Shown: positions 1-9,164 of the stretch, one piece after another
Layout: the number at the start of each line of letters is the position of its first letter
How positions within the stretch are numbered: position 1 is the first letter of the stretch
Assembly: GCA_903893815.1 (NCBI GenBank)
Contig: CAITNS010000009.1
Span: 1-52,659 of the forward strand
Direction of reading: 5' to 3'
Origin: an uncultured Bacteroidota bacterium
Lineage (GTDB): Bacteria > Bacteroidota > Bacteroidia > B-17B0 > Aurantibacillaceae
Length of the DNA stretch: 52,659 bases
Program-made: the position numbers and the translations under genes
Notes under the pieces: generated by a model
What the model was told of the DNA's origin: nothing
Database searches by the model: none
The model's input: only the letters and a program-made list of their open reading frames with translations

Positions 1-20
1 AACAAGGCTTTTCATTTTTC

Positions 21-140
21 GTGGTAAATCATATTGCTGATTAGTTGCTCTCCAGCAGAGCTAATTTACTCTTCTGACTTACGGGACTAGTATAACAATT
101 ATTTTTATCAAAAACACCAACTATTTTTGGCACCATTACC
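21..140 (-). repeat. Left arm of a 120-bp inverted repeat at the window ends
   Basis: Bases 21-140 match the reverse complement of 52540-52659 over 120 aligned positions with 9 mismatches and no gap. The shared block starts at the inner edge (GGTAATGGTGC read on the minus strand) and runs outward off the window. It contains a perfect hairpin, GCTCT-CCAGC-AGAGC, at 47-61. Read outward, TTAGCTC followed by GAGAGC resembles a tRNA D-arm. Beyond the shared block an ATG at 15-13 begins a possible ORF that leaves the window. This is probably the end of a multicopy mobile element; its family is not identified. Confidence 0.75.
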
Positions 141-914
141 TGTTAATACATCTTGCCCAAGAATATCATATACTTTTAATGTGGCATTGTTTAGTTCGAT
201 ACTTGTTTTTATTATAGCGGAACTTGAAAATGGATTTGGGAAAATAGTGGTCTTTAAATTATCATTTGAAAGTTCATTAACAGAAACAAAACCACCATCA
301 CAGTTGTATGGCGCTGTTCCGTTTGAACAAGCCGAATTGGGGTTATGGTATTTAACAGTTTCATCTATACTCATACATACAAGGGATTCGCACCAATCAA
401 ATCCCACATCCAAAGGATTAATAAGACCATAAGAACTACCAATACCTTCGAGCCAGTATTCTCCACCTTGAAGAATCCATTTTCTGTGCATTGTGCCATT
501 AAAAACTATGAAATTATAACCTGTTACCTTTTTTTTTAAGATGTTACCAAAGTAATCTATACTTCTTGCTGTATCTCCAATAGTAAGTGTGAAATCATAT
601 AAAATACCTTCTGAGATTGTTCCCGGATTAACTTTATAAATCTTTTTTCCAAATTCACGAATAGCACCTCTGTAATAGGTATTAGGAGAAGTGATATTAA
701 AATTAAAATCATGATTTTCATATATTTTTTTGTAGTTCACATTATTTATAAGTGTGTCACCAAACATAGCGTATTTGTATATTCCATGAATTGCCCCTTG
801 TGCCAATGAAGAAATAGTCCAAACTGCTTTTGTGGTTGGCATAGGAATGTATGGTTGGGCGAAGATACTAAGTTGTAATATCCCCAATAGAATTATAATA
901 TTAAGTCTTTTCAT
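108..914 (-). CDS. Secreted T9SS cargo protein, C-terminus truncated by the terminal repeat
   Basis: A 268-residue protein with a clear signal peptide (MKRLNIIILLGILQLSIFAQ), so it is exported. No catalytic domain is recognisable in the central part; a few Cys and Asp residues lie around 185-210. The C-terminus begins a type A T9SS sorting domain (IFPNPFSSS, then LKVYDILGQ) that normally continues for about 40 more residues to a final conserved strand. Here it stops within 15 residues, because the reading frame enters the terminal repeat near base 140 and meets a stop at 108. The product would probably be exported to the periplasm but not recognised by the T9SS translocon. Function unknown. 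Confidence 0.7.
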   Translation of the reverse strand: MKRLNIIILLGILQLSIFAQPYIPMPTTKAVWTISSLAQGAIHGIYKYAMFGDTLINNVNYKKIYENHDFNFNITSPNTYYRGAIREFGKKIYKVNPGTISEGILYDFTLTIGDTARSIDYFGNILKKKVTGYNFIVFNGTMHRKWILQGGEYWLEGIGSSYGLINPLDVGFDWCESLVCMSIDETVKYHNPNSACSNGTAPYNCDGGFVSVNELSNDNLKTTIFPNPFSSSAIIKTSIELNNATLKVYDILGQDVLTGNGAKNSWCF

Positions 915-972
915 AAACTGAATTTAAATGGGGGATAGTTAAATGTAGTTATATATTTTGATTATCCAAAAT

Positions 973-2244
973 TTAACTAAAACGAATCGCTTTAATCGGG
1001 GTAATCTTATTCAAAATCAAAGTAGGTAAAAACATCATGATTAAGCATGTAATGATGGTTCCTAAATTAATTAATAGAATGTGAACGATTGATAAATTTA
1101 TGGGAACAAACTCCAAATAATAAGTAGCAGGATTTAAGGTGGCGAATTGAAATTGTAGTTGTAGCCAGCAAAAGCCAATGCCAATTAAGTTTCCATAAAA
1201 CAAGCCTTTGATTAATAATTGTAAGGATACATGAAAAAATATTTTTCGTACGTCAACATTGGCTAATCCAAGTGCTTTTAAAATTCCTATTAAGTTAGTA
1301 CGTTCTAAAATTAAAATGAGTAAAGCCGAAATCATATTGATGGCTGCCACTAATATCATCAAAGTAATAATGATTTCGGCATTCACATCAATCATATCCA
1401 ACCAGCTAAAAATAGAACTCTGTAATTCTTTAACGGTTGCTACGGTATATTTATAACCTACAATATCATTTACTTCAGCAGCAGATGGTTCTAATAAATT
1501 AAAATCGTTTAAGTAAACTTCGTAGCCGGCTACTTCATTGCTACCCCAATAATTTAATTTTTGAATTTGTTTTAAATCTACAAACACCAAGTTTTTGTCA
1601 AAGTCGGAGAAGCCAGTATTGAAAATACCTTTCACGTAAAAATCTTTTACACGTGGTTCGTAGCCAACGTAATTTTGCCCATTAAAAGTGGTATCTTCTA
1701 GCTTTTTCTTCGTCATAAAATACACCAATAATTTTTGGTTTAATTTTAAGTGTAGTTTATTGGCTAGTGTTTGTGAAATAAAAATGTCTTTGCTAACATC
1801 TGTTTTATTGATGGATAACACGGTTCCTTCTGATACATAAGGTTTTAAGTAATTCCAATCATAATCATCCGAAACTCCTTTTAAAATAACTCCTTCATTT
1901 TCTGTCTTCGTTTTCAGAATACCATTTTTAGTTGCAAAGGATTGAATATGTTTAACGTTTGAATTATCCTTTAAGTTTTGTAGCATTTGACTATCAAAGG
2001 CAATAGGATTTGGCTCCAAGGATTGATTTGGATCGTAGTCGTTAATTTGAAGATGTGCGGTAAATGTCGTTATTTTATGAATAATTTGTTGCTGAAACCC
2101 CGTTACAACAGCCATTGTTATAATCATCACCGCAACTCCTAAAGCAATGCCTATAATTCCTATTTTCACAATAGGACTAGAGATATTGTTTTTTTCTTGC
2201 CCTTTGTTAAGGATGCGAGTGGCTATATAACGCGAAAAATTCAT
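973..2244 (-). CDS. FtsX/LolC-LolE-type ABC transporter permease
   Basis: An inner-membrane permease of the lipoprotein-releasing (LolC/LolE) type, which with an ATPase extracts lipoproteins from the inner membrane. Visible are an N-terminal MNFSRYIATRI segment, a first transmembrane helix around residues 25-55 of this start (GIIGIALGVAVMIITMAVVTGF), a large periplasmic domain (about 55-280) and three C-terminal helices forming the FtsX domain with the typical LIGILKALG segment. I chose the ATG at 2244 because LolC/E proteins usually begin just before the first helix; an upstream in-frame start at 2304 would add 20 charged residues. No LolD ATPase is adjacent, which is common in Bacteroidota. 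Confidence 0.85.
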   Translation of the reverse strand: MNFSRYIATRILNKGQEKNNISSPIVKIGIIGIALGVAVMIITMAVVTGFQQQIIHKITTFTAHLQINDYDPNQSLEPNPIAFDSQMLQNLKDNSNVKHIQSFATKNGILKTKTENEGVILKGVSDDYDWNYLKPYVSEGTVLSINKTDVSKDIFISQTLANKLHLKLNQKLLVYFMTKKKLEDTTFNGQNYVGYEPRVKDFYVKGIFNTGFSDFDKNLVFVDLKQIQKLNYWGSNEVAGYEVYLNDFNLLEPSAAEVNDIVGYKYTVATVKELQSSIFSWLDMIDVNAEIIITLMILVAAINMISALLILILERTNLIGILKALGLANVDVRKIFFHVSLQLLIKGLFYGNLIGIGFCWLQLQFQFATLNPATYYLEFVPINLSIVHILLINLGTIITCLIMMFLPTLILNKITPIKAIRFS

Positions 2245-2353
2245 TGCTATAAAGATACTATTTTTTTTAAGCTTAGTATTTTTTGTGTTTTTATAATCAC
2301 GCAAATGCGTGATGTAATTGTTATATTTACAATGGTAAATTTTGTCTATTTAT

Positions 2354-3547
2354 ATGCGATTTATTATTTTTTTTGTAATTACACTTTTTAATGTCAGCGT
2401 GTTGTGTTCTCAAGTTGGAACGCAATCTTATCAGTCCATCACAACCGGAGCGCAGCAAACCGAATTGTATTTACCGAAATTGAAAAATAAAAAAATTGCT
2501 ATTGTCACTAATGCTTCTGGTATTATTGGCGCAAGACATATAGTAGATACTTTATTAAAACATAAAGTAAAAATTGTTAAAATATTTGGTCCCGAACATG
2601 GTTTTAGAGGAACAGCAGACGCTGGAGAAAAAGTAAAAGGAGGCAAAGATCCTTTAACTAATATAACAGTCGTGTCGTTATATGGTACTCATAAAAAACC
2701 AACGAAAGAAGATTTGACAGGTGTTGATATAGTGATTTATGATATACAAGACGTTGGAGTTCGCTTTTATACATATATCTCAACCATGGCAAAAGTTATG
2801 GAAGCCTGTGCAGAAAACGGAAAAGAGTTAATTGTATTTGATAGACCAAATCCTAATGGCTTTTATATTGATGGACCAGTTATGACGGATAAATATAAAT
2901 CGTTTTTAGGGTTACATAATATACCAATTGTTTATGGAATGACTTGTGGAGAATATGCACAAATGGTAAATGGCGAAGGTTGGTTAAAAAATAAGATGAA
3001 ATGCAAGTTAAGTGTTATTCCTCTACAAAATTATGATAGATCCAAATTTGTAACTGGGTTACCAGTGAAGCCATCTCCTAATTTACCCAATGATACAGCG
3101 GTATTATTGTATCCAAGTTTAGGTTTATTTGAAGGAACGATTGTGAGTTTAGGAAGAGGTACTGATTATCCTTTTCAGTTTATTGGCAATCCATTTATTG
3201 ATTTGGTTACTTGCCCTTTTACATTTATTCCAAAATCAACAACGATCACTAAAAAACCAAAATATCAAGATACTATTTGTTACGGTGTTGATATGCGTTT
3301 GATGTATAGAAATATCTTAAAGAGTAAACAAATTGATTTAACTGTTTTAAATTTGTTTTATCATCACAGCCAAAATAAACAAGAGGTGTTTTTTGATAAT
3401 AATTTTAATTACCATGCAGGTAACGAAGAATTAAAACAACAAACAAAATTAAGCATTTCTCCTGCGGAGATTAGAGATTCCTGGAAGGCTTCTTTAGCTG
3501 CTTTTAAGAAAATACGTTCAAAGTATTTGATTTATAAGGATTTTTAA
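2354..3547 (+). CDS. namZ: DUF1343 / NamZ-like exo-beta-N-acetylmuramidase
   Basis: Matches the DUF1343 family, whose characterised member NamZ removes terminal N-acetylmuramic acid from peptidoglycan fragments. The hallmarks are IAIVTNASG near the N-terminus, FGPEHGFRGTADAGE, DIVIYDIQDVGVRFYTYI and FDRPNPNG. The first 20 residues (MRFIIFFVITLFNVSVLCSQ) form a signal peptide, so the enzyme acts in the periplasm or outside. The ATG at 2354 is preferred over an in-frame TTG at 2342 because it opens the signal peptide directly. It diverges from the LolC/E-type gene. The family call is strong; the exact substrate is inferred. Confidence 0.85.
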   Translation: MRFIIFFVITLFNVSVLCSQVGTQSYQSITTGAQQTELYLPKLKNKKIAIVTNASGIIGARHIVDTLLKHKVKIVKIFGPEHGFRGTADAGEKVKGGKDPLTNITVVSLYGTHKKPTKEDLTGVDIVIYDIQDVGVRFYTYISTMAKVMEACAENGKELIVFDRPNPNGFYIDGPVMTDKYKSFLGLHNIPIVYGMTCGEYAQMVNGEGWLKNKMKCKLSVIPLQNYDRSKFVTGLPVKPSPNLPNDTAVLLYPSLGLFEGTIVSLGRGTDYPFQFIGNPFIDLVTCPFTFIPKSTTITKKPKYQDTICYGVDMRLMYRNILKSKQIDLTVLNLFYHHSQNKQEVFFDNNFNYHAGNEELKQQTKLSISPAEIRDSWKASLAAFKKIRSKYLIYKDF

Positions 3548-3606
3548 TTCCCTTTTAATTTTATTGTATTATTCGAATAGAGAACTTACATTTGCGCCAC
3601 AAATTA

Positions 3607-3693
3607 GGAGAGGTGTCAGAGTGGTCGAACGAGCCCGCCTGGAAAGCGTGTATACGGGCAACTGTATCGAGGGTTCGAATCCCTCCTTCTCCG
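3607..3693 (+). tRNA. tRNA-Ser (anticodon GGA)
   Basis: An 87-nt cloverleaf with a 7-bp acceptor stem (GGAGAGG with CTTCTCC, one G-U pair), anticodon loop CTGGAAA giving GGA, a long class II variable arm typical of tRNA-Ser, a GGTTCGAATCC T-arm and discriminator G at 3693. The 3' CCA is not encoded. Confidence 0.95.
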
Positions 3694-3703
3694 CAATAAA
3701 ACT

Positions 3704-3730
3704 AAAAAAGGCGCTATTAGCGCCTTTTTT
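3704..3730 (+). terminator. Rho-independent terminator after tRNA-Ser
   Basis: Perfect stem AAAAAAGGCGC - TATTA - GCGCCTTTTTT with a T tract, 10 bases after the tRNA. It is symmetrical enough to serve the convergent maf gene as well. Confidence 0.9.
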
Positions 3731-3747
3731 AGTTAAAAAGTAAAATG

Positions 3748-4341
3748 TTAAAACTTCACCAATTCTTCATACAACTCTTTAACAGGTAATCCCATCACAT
3801 TATAAAAGCTGCCTTCAATTTTATCAATACCAATATATCCTAACCAATCTTGCACGCCATAGCCTCCAGCTTTATCATAGGGTTTAAAGTTCATAAGGTA
3901 GTATTCAATTTCTTCAGGTTTTAATTTTTTAAAATACACTTTACTCACATCAAAAAATGTGGTTTGTTTGTTGCCGCTTTTTAAACAAACTGCCGTAAAC
4001 ACTTCGTGCATTTTTCCACTTAATGTTTCTAGCATTTTTTTGCCTTCTACAAAATTTGCGGGCTTGTTAAATACTTTACCTTCGCACCAAACAATCGTAT
4101 CTGCTGTAATTAAAATTTCAGTTTCTTTTAAGTCATCAGGATAAGCATCTGCTTTTTTTTCGGCTAAGTATAATGGAATTTCCTCTGCTAATAAATCTAT
4201 CGGAAATGTTTCATCGGCATTAATAGGTTTATTTAGGAAATCAAAGCCTAAGCTTTTTAATAATTCCTGACGACGAGGCGAATTAGATCCTAAAATAATT
4301 TGGTAAGGAAATTCTTTAATATGTTGTTCTACACTATTCAT
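3748..4341 (-). CDS. maf: Maf-like nucleoside triphosphate pyrophosphatase
   Basis: A 197-residue Maf family protein, a house-cleaning pyrophosphatase that hydrolyses dTTP/UTP or modified nucleotides to the monophosphate. The family signature GSNSPRRQELL sits near residues 18-28, followed by the NADET segment, ITADTIVW with the catalytic Asp around residue 80, and the C-terminal DKAGGYGVQDW and GSFYNVMGLPV motifs. Full length for the family and cytoplasmic. It lies 52 bp downstream of the UbiA-like gene on the same strand, so the two may be co-transcribed. Confidence 0.92.
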   Translation of the reverse strand: MNSVEQHIKEFPYQIILGSNSPRRQELLKSLGFDFLNKPINADETFPIDLLAEEIPLYLAEKKADAYPDDLKETEILITADTIVWCEGKVFNKPANFVEGKKMLETLSGKMHEVFTAVCLKSGNKQTTFFDVSKVYFKKLKPEEIEYYLMNFKPYDKAGGYGVQDWLGYIGIDKIEGSFYNVMGLPVKELYEELVKF

Positions 4342-4393
4342 GATTTATTTTAATTAATTTTCTTATAATGAGTGAATGGCATTAAGAAACAAT

Positions 4394-5341
4394 TTACTCA
4401 TAAAGATATTTAATAATTAGGGTAAAGGCAATGCCAAATAGCATCGCGAATTTAAGTAATAAGCTCGCTATTTTAAAGTCCTTAGATGTTTTTGCTCGTA
4501 TGGTTTGAATGATTAAAAGAACTAAAAAAAGCACAACGCCTAATATATAATATACGCCAATATATTGCTGTTCTTTATAAAATTTAAAACTGGCCAACAA
4601 TAATAAGCCTATTGTAATAATAATCAGAAAAAAGGTGACTACTTTACTTGTAATCATTCCCCAAACAATAGGCATCGTTTTTCCACCTGTTTGTATGTCT
4701 CCTTTGTAATCTTCCATGTCTTTAATAACTTCACGAGCAAAGGAAGTTAAAAAAGCAAAAGCACTATATCCTAAAACAATAAACACTAAAGTTTTTAAAA
4801 AATCTCCAATCACGAAAGAAACAAATGGATCAAGTTCTCCTATTAAGTAATAGTCGTAAACCATTGGCATTAAAGGAATAGTAGCGGTTAATATAGCAAC
4901 AACCAAATTACCCACAAGCAATTGTTTTTTAAAGTGAGTTGAATAAAACCATAATAATAAAATACTTAAAATTTGAAAGGTTAATAGTATTAAGCTGTGG
5001 CATTTTAGGGCTAAATAAAATCCTAATAATAAACCGATGGCATTAAATACAATATGCAATATCATAGCCCATCTGCGTTTAATAGTCACGTCAATCACTA
5101 CTGTTTCAGGGTGGTTAATTTTATCAGTTTTTACATCAAAATAATCGTTGATGATATAACCAGCAGCTGCAATTAAAATGGTACTTAATAATGAAATGGT
5201 AAATAAGGTTGGAGTAAATTTTGAATATTCATTTAAAGGAGCAAAAACCAAATACTTCATGCAAATTTGAGTAATAGCAATTATCAACAGATTCTCTATT
5301 CGAATCAGTTTAAAAAAAGCGATGAGTGGGTTTTTTAGCAT
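4394..5341 (-). CDS. UbiA-family prenyltransferase
   Basis: A 315-residue integral membrane protein with about eight or nine hydrophobic helices. It carries both Asp-rich motifs of the UbiA superfamily: NDYFDVKTDKIN (NDxxDxxxD, around residue 64) and DMEDYKGDIQTGG (around 215), which bind the prenyl diphosphate through Mg2+. Bacteroidota paralogues next to maf are often annotated as geranylgeranylglycerol-phosphate geranylgeranyltransferase. The acceptor substrate cannot be read from the sequence, so that name is only a possibility. Confidence 0.85.
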   Translation of the reverse strand: MLKNPLIAFFKLIRIENLLIIAITQICMKYLVFAPLNEYSKFTPTLFTISLLSTILIAAAGYIINDYFDVKTDKINHPETVVIDVTIKRRWAMILHIVFNAIGLLLGFYLALKCHSLILLTFQILSILLLWFYSTHFKKQLLVGNLVVAILTATIPLMPMVYDYYLIGELDPFVSFVIGDFLKTLVFIVLGYSAFAFLTSFAREVIKDMEDYKGDIQTGGKTMPIVWGMITSKVVTFFLIIITIGLLLLASFKFYKEQQYIGVYYILGVVLFLVLLIIQTIRAKTSKDFKIASLLLKFAMLFGIAFTLIIKYLYE

Positions 5342-5394
5342 CCTTTAAAATTTAGATGAATTTAGTGATTTTAATCCTATTTTTACAAAAAAAT

Positions 5395-5979
5395 ATGCAC
5401 GATTTAACAGATAAATACTGGAATCATAGATACCTTACCGACGACTTCGCTTGGGATTTGGGCGATGTGTCAGCCCCACTAAAAGCATATATAGAACAAT
5501 TAGATAACAAAGATTTAAAAATTTTAATACCTGGAGCAGGAAATTCTTACGAGGCAGAGTTTTTATTCCGTAAAGGTTTTAAAAATGTGTTTGTATTAGA
5601 TTTTGCAGAAGCTCCTTTACAAAATATTAAAAAGCGTATTCCCGAATTTCCATCTCATCAGTTAATTCATCAGGATTTTTTTAAGCATCAAGGTCAATAT
5701 GATTTAATTATAGAGCAAACTTTTTTCTGCGCCATTAATCCTTCTCTTCGACAACAATATGTTGAGCATATGAAAGCTTTATTAATGCCAAAAGGAAAAT
5801 TAGTTGGCTTATTGTTTAATGATGTATTACATACTGACAAACCACCTTTTGGTGGAAATATAGCCGAGTATCAGGCATTATTTTCTTCTATATTTGATGT
5901 TAAATTAATGCAAACCGCCTACAATTCAATTAAACCTAGAGAAGGAAGAGAATTGTTTGTGATGATGCAACCTAGGTGA
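5395..5979 (+). CDS. TPMT-like SAM-dependent methyltransferase
   Basis: A 194-residue soluble methyltransferase of the thiopurine S-methyltransferase-like group. It shows KYWNHRYLTDDFAWDLG near the N-terminus, the SAM-binding motif I ILIPGAGNSYEAEFL and the acidic strand end VFVLDFAEAP, followed by LIIEQTFFCAI. I start at the ATG at 5395 because it gives MHDLTDKYW, the usual TPMT-like opening. An upstream in-frame ATG at 5356 would add a hydrophobic stretch not expected in this family. It is divergent from the prenyltransferase. The substrate is unknown. Confidence 0.85.
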   Translation: MHDLTDKYWNHRYLTDDFAWDLGDVSAPLKAYIEQLDNKDLKILIPGAGNSYEAEFLFRKGFKNVFVLDFAEAPLQNIKKRIPEFPSHQLIHQDFFKHQGQYDLIIEQTFFCAINPSLRQQYVEHMKALLMPKGKLVGLLFNDVLHTDKPPFGGNIAEYQALFSSIFDVKLMQTAYNSIKPREGRELFVMMQPR

Positions 5980-6004
5980 GCATAAAAGTTTACATTATTT
6001 TTTG

Positions 6005-6012
6005 TAAATTTG
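6005..6012 (+). promoter_or_regulatory. Candidate promoter -7 box (TAAATTTG)
   Basis: An exact match to the Bacteroidota -7 consensus TAnnTTTG. It overlaps an in-frame TTG at 6010, which therefore is unlikely to be the start codon of the following gene. Confidence 0.5.
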
Positions 6013-6069
6013 AGTCACAATACAATCACTTTGCATACTGAAAAACAATTATTTAATGAAAAGCAATAC

Positions 6070-6591
6070 ATGGGACATAATCGTCTCAGTATGATTTGGC
6101 GAACCATTATTGCCTTATTTTGTTTTGTAGGTTATTATTGGAGTGAGAATCCAAAACCTGTTCAGGTAGCAGTGTTTAAAATTGGGCATTATCCAGCTGT
6201 TGATATTCCTAATTCAGGTAAAATATTTTTTTTATTGGGCTTATTAATTTTGTCTTTTTCTGCTATGCTCACTTTTATTTTGCATACACATACAAAAGTT
6301 TTTTCAACATATATTATTATTGATGGTTTTTGGACTGCTCGCCGCGTAAAAATAAATTTAGATACTATTACACATATTAGAAAAAGTCGTTATAAAAAAC
6401 ATATTTTCCGAAGAGCTGTTTATAATCTTCACAGCAGAGGTGTTATACGTTTTTTTACAAGTGGCAATGAGTTTATTGAACTAAAAGACAATTCTGGATT
6501 TACCTATCGCATTGGCACACAAAAGGCACCAGAGTTATATCAGGTTTTAAAAAAGCAGTTGCGCGATATTCATCAAGTGAAATTAAATTAA
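6070..6591 (+). CDS. Small membrane protein with a PH-like soluble part, function unknown
   Basis: From the ATG at 6070 the product is 173 residues. Two hydrophobic helices (about 10-25 and 55-75) are followed by a soluble, basic C-terminal half with alternating strands (STYIIIDGFWTARRVKINL, VIRFFTSGNEFIELKDNSG) that resembles bacterial PH-like membrane proteins. The in-frame TTG at 6010 lies inside a TAnnTTTG promoter box, and the next in-frame TTG is 6031, so ATG 6070 is the best start. It runs convergently into lptD and the stop codons nearly touch. Function unknown. Confidence 0.6.
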   Translation: MGHNRLSMIWRTIIALFCFVGYYWSENPKPVQVAVFKIGHYPAVDIPNSGKIFFLLGLLILSFSAMLTFILHTHTKVFSTYIIIDGFWTARRVKINLDTITHIRKSRYKKHIFRRAVYNLHSRGVIRFFTSGNEFIELKDNSGFTYRIGTQKAPELYQVLKKQLRDIHQVKLN

Positions 6592-9164
6592 AAATTATCA
6601 TACCACTGTCTTTGTCTTGGTATCTTCACATCACTTAGCATGCTCGTTTTTAAATTGATGGTTAAGCTATAACTTTTTCTAAATCCAAAAGGCACCCAAT
6701 CAATTCGGGCTTCCCAACATTTCAAATCTCTGTATAAATTGATACTTGTATAACTTAAATTTCTATTGGTAAAATCATAACCACTGGTTACACCTAGCTT
6801 CCAAAATTTAGTAACTGAAACGTCTCCACTAAAATTAAGTGTTTGTATGTCTTTTATTTTATTTAATATTTTTGTGTAAGTTATGTTGTAATAAATATTT
6901 AAGTTCCAAGGTAATTTTTCTTGCGCTTGAGCTGTGTTTGTTGCAACGACACCTCTTTCTGCTGCATTTGTTAAATCAGGTTTTTTAGCACGCGAAGTAA
7001 TATTATTAGAGCTAAAGGCTGCGTTAATGGCAATATTACCAGTTGTAAAATCTACTATTCTTCCGTTGGTATTTGATAAATATTTACTGGTTCTGTATGC
7101 ATACTGTGTATTAGTTAGTGTATTCGTTAAAACGGTTGTATAGTATGGATCAAAGGTGGATCCAAATACTAAATCAAAATACTTCCAAATTTTTGTTCTA
7201 CCAGTCATCGAAATATTACTCATTTTAAAACTGTCTGCTGCAAAGTTGTAACTACCTGCAAAGCTTAAATTTTGTAATATACTTACTTTATTAAATACAA
7301 AGCCAGTATCTGTTTTCTTTCTCACTTTAGCTTCTAAATTGTTATTTAAGTTTATGCTTAAGCTATTTTGTTCGCCTTGAGCTGGGCCACTAAATAAATT
7401 GTTTTCAAAAATGGAGTATTTGTTTTTATATCTGTAGGTGGTATCACTTATTACATCTTTCCAAAATCCATATTGCTCTTCACCAAAATCAGGACGATAC
7501 GTATAAGCTAAACTAGGAATTAATAAATGGCGTATTTGTTTAAGACGTTTTCCTTTAAACATATAATCCATGAATAGTTTAGTAGTTAATGATGTATTGA
7601 AGTTGGCATCATATCCAGTTTTAAAATTTTTGTCAGTTGTTTTTACAATGCGGTTTGTTGATTCATCTAATTCTTTTCGTGTTGTTTTAGTATACATCAC
7701 CGCGCTTAAATTTAATGCAGGCGTTAAAGTGAAATATTTTAGAAGGGTTATATTTGTTGATATTGGTAAGCTATGTCTAAAACCATATTTTAAGCTATCT
7801 CCAATATTCCCTTTAAAAATAGAGGTGTCAGCGCCCGATAATGTATTTCTTGCTTCTAATAAATAGCTAATCCCAATTTTATCAATAGGATTTTGCTTAA
7901 TGCGAGTTTCTTTTTTGAAAGGATAAAAACGATTGACGTTAAATGTAACTTCTGGAAAAGAAATATTCATCAACTTGGTTTGAGTATTTTGATCATGACG
8001 GGCATTAATGCCTAATGTTCCTATTTTAAATGTTTTTGAGAAATTAATGTTTGATTGAAATGTGTTTGCTAAATACTGCCCTGTGTTTTGTGCATTGAAT
8101 CTATTGTATCTTGATGTTCTAATATTAACATCACTTCCAAATCTAATTGTAGGGTTATTTTTTTGATCTTGAATATGACGCCAATTAATGGAAATATCTT
8201 TTTGTTTTGAATAGGTAGAAGGGATTTCTTTTTCTCCATTTCTAAATTCAGAATACCCTAAAGACAATGCACCGTTAAATTTATAGTTTACATCATAATT
8301 GTTAGTGGTTCTTAAGCCCCAACTTCCATTACTATAAATATCTCCTCTGATGGTCATATCGGTTTGATCATTTATTCCCCAATAAAAACCACCATCTTTT
8401 AAATAGAAACCTAAAGCTTCGCTATTGCCATAAAACGGAATTAAGATTCCTGAATGACGTTTTTTTGTATTAGGAAAAAATCCAAAAGGTAAACCTAAAG
8501 GAGTAGGAACGCCGCCAATTTCTAGATACATAGGGCCAGTTACAATTTTATCGTCTGGAATTATTTTGGCTCGTTTTGCTTTAAATATGGTCCGCGAATC
8601 TTCAAACTGACAGGGAATACATTGTAAGTTTTTCATGTAAACCACATTATTACTGTCCTTTTTTACCTCGCTCCCTTTCAATATTAAATCTCCTTCCTTG
8701 GTTTGAATGTCGTAGATTTTTCCTTTTTTAGTTTTAAGGTTGTAAATCATTTTTCGACATACAATTTCCTGTTCACCATCTTTAAAAACTGGTGTTCCTG
8801 TATCTTTACCTAAACTATCTTTTTTACCGAAAGCCGTAATGGTATTTTTTTCATTATCAATCTCAATAAACTCAGCCTTAAGGTTCATGTCTTCATAATT
8901 CACATAACCATCGCCAAACAAGTAAATTTTTTTTCCTTTAGTTTCGTATCTTATCGAATCTCGTGCGTTATAAACGATAGAATGCTCTAAAGGCTCATCA
9001 TTTTCTTCTTCATTTAAGGAATCCATGGTTACCGTTTTGGTACTATCCTTTGGTAATGTGGTGTTTGTGTTAGAGGATTTTAGGGAGGTGTCGTTAGGCT
9101 GTACGAATTTTACAGGTTTTTGTTTTAGGTCTTGAGCCAAAATAGGAGTCGTACTTATTAACAA
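6588..9164 (-). CDS. lptD: LPS-assembly outer-membrane protein LptD
   Basis: An 858-residue outer-membrane protein that inserts LPS into the outer leaflet. The N-terminal part (about 60-200) is an OstA/LptA-like beta domain (IYLFGDGYVNYEDMNLKAEFIEID). PLGLPFGFFPNTKKRHSGILIP marks the start of the LptD barrel, followed by a long series of amphipathic strands to the C-terminus. The only canonical in-frame start is a TTG at 9164. The signal-peptide frame stays open upstream (KHIYFLLLLLLISTT) until a TAG, but without ATG, GTG or TTG, so the true start may be non-canonical or the sequence may contain an error. Divergent from the amidase gene. Confidence 0.88.
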   Translation of the reverse strand: MLISTTPILAQDLKQKPVKFVQPNDTSLKSSNTNTTLPKDSTKTVTMDSLNEEENDEPLEHSIVYNARDSIRYETKGKKIYLFGDGYVNYEDMNLKAEFIEIDNEKNTITAFGKKDSLGKDTGTPVFKDGEQEIVCRKMIYNLKTKKGKIYDIQTKEGDLILKGSEVKKDSNNVVYMKNLQCIPCQFEDSRTIFKAKRAKIIPDDKIVTGPMYLEIGGVPTPLGLPFGFFPNTKKRHSGILIPFYGNSEALGFYLKDGGFYWGINDQTDMTIRGDIYSNGSWGLRTTNNYDVNYKFNGALSLGYSEFRNGEKEIPSTYSKQKDISINWRHIQDQKNNPTIRFGSDVNIRTSRYNRFNAQNTGQYLANTFQSNINFSKTFKIGTLGINARHDQNTQTKLMNISFPEVTFNVNRFYPFKKETRIKQNPIDKIGISYLLEARNTLSGADTSIFKGNIGDSLKYGFRHSLPISTNITLLKYFTLTPALNLSAVMYTKTTRKELDESTNRIVKTTDKNFKTGYDANFNTSLTTKLFMDYMFKGKRLKQIRHLLIPSLAYTYRPDFGEEQYGFWKDVISDTTYRYKNKYSIFENNLFSGPAQGEQNSLSINLNNNLEAKVRKKTDTGFVFNKVSILQNLSFAGSYNFAADSFKMSNISMTGRTKIWKYFDLVFGSTFDPYYTTVLTNTLTNTQYAYRTSKYLSNTNGRIVDFTTGNIAINAAFSSNNITSRAKKPDLTNAAERGVVATNTAQAQEKLPWNLNIYYNITYTKILNKIKDIQTLNFSGDVSVTKFWKLGVTSGYDFTNRNLSYTSINLYRDLKCWEARIDWVPFGFRKSYSLTINLKTSMLSDVKIPRQRQWYDNF

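Noticed and set aside
3607-3693. tRNA-Ser as an attachment site for an integrated element
   Set aside because: No repeat of the tRNA 3' end was noticed nearby and no integrase gene follows; the next genes are maf and a prenyltransferase.
6010-6069. TTG 6010 as start of the small membrane protein
   Set aside because: It lies inside an exact TAnnTTTG promoter box, so it would be upstream of, or at, the transcription start.
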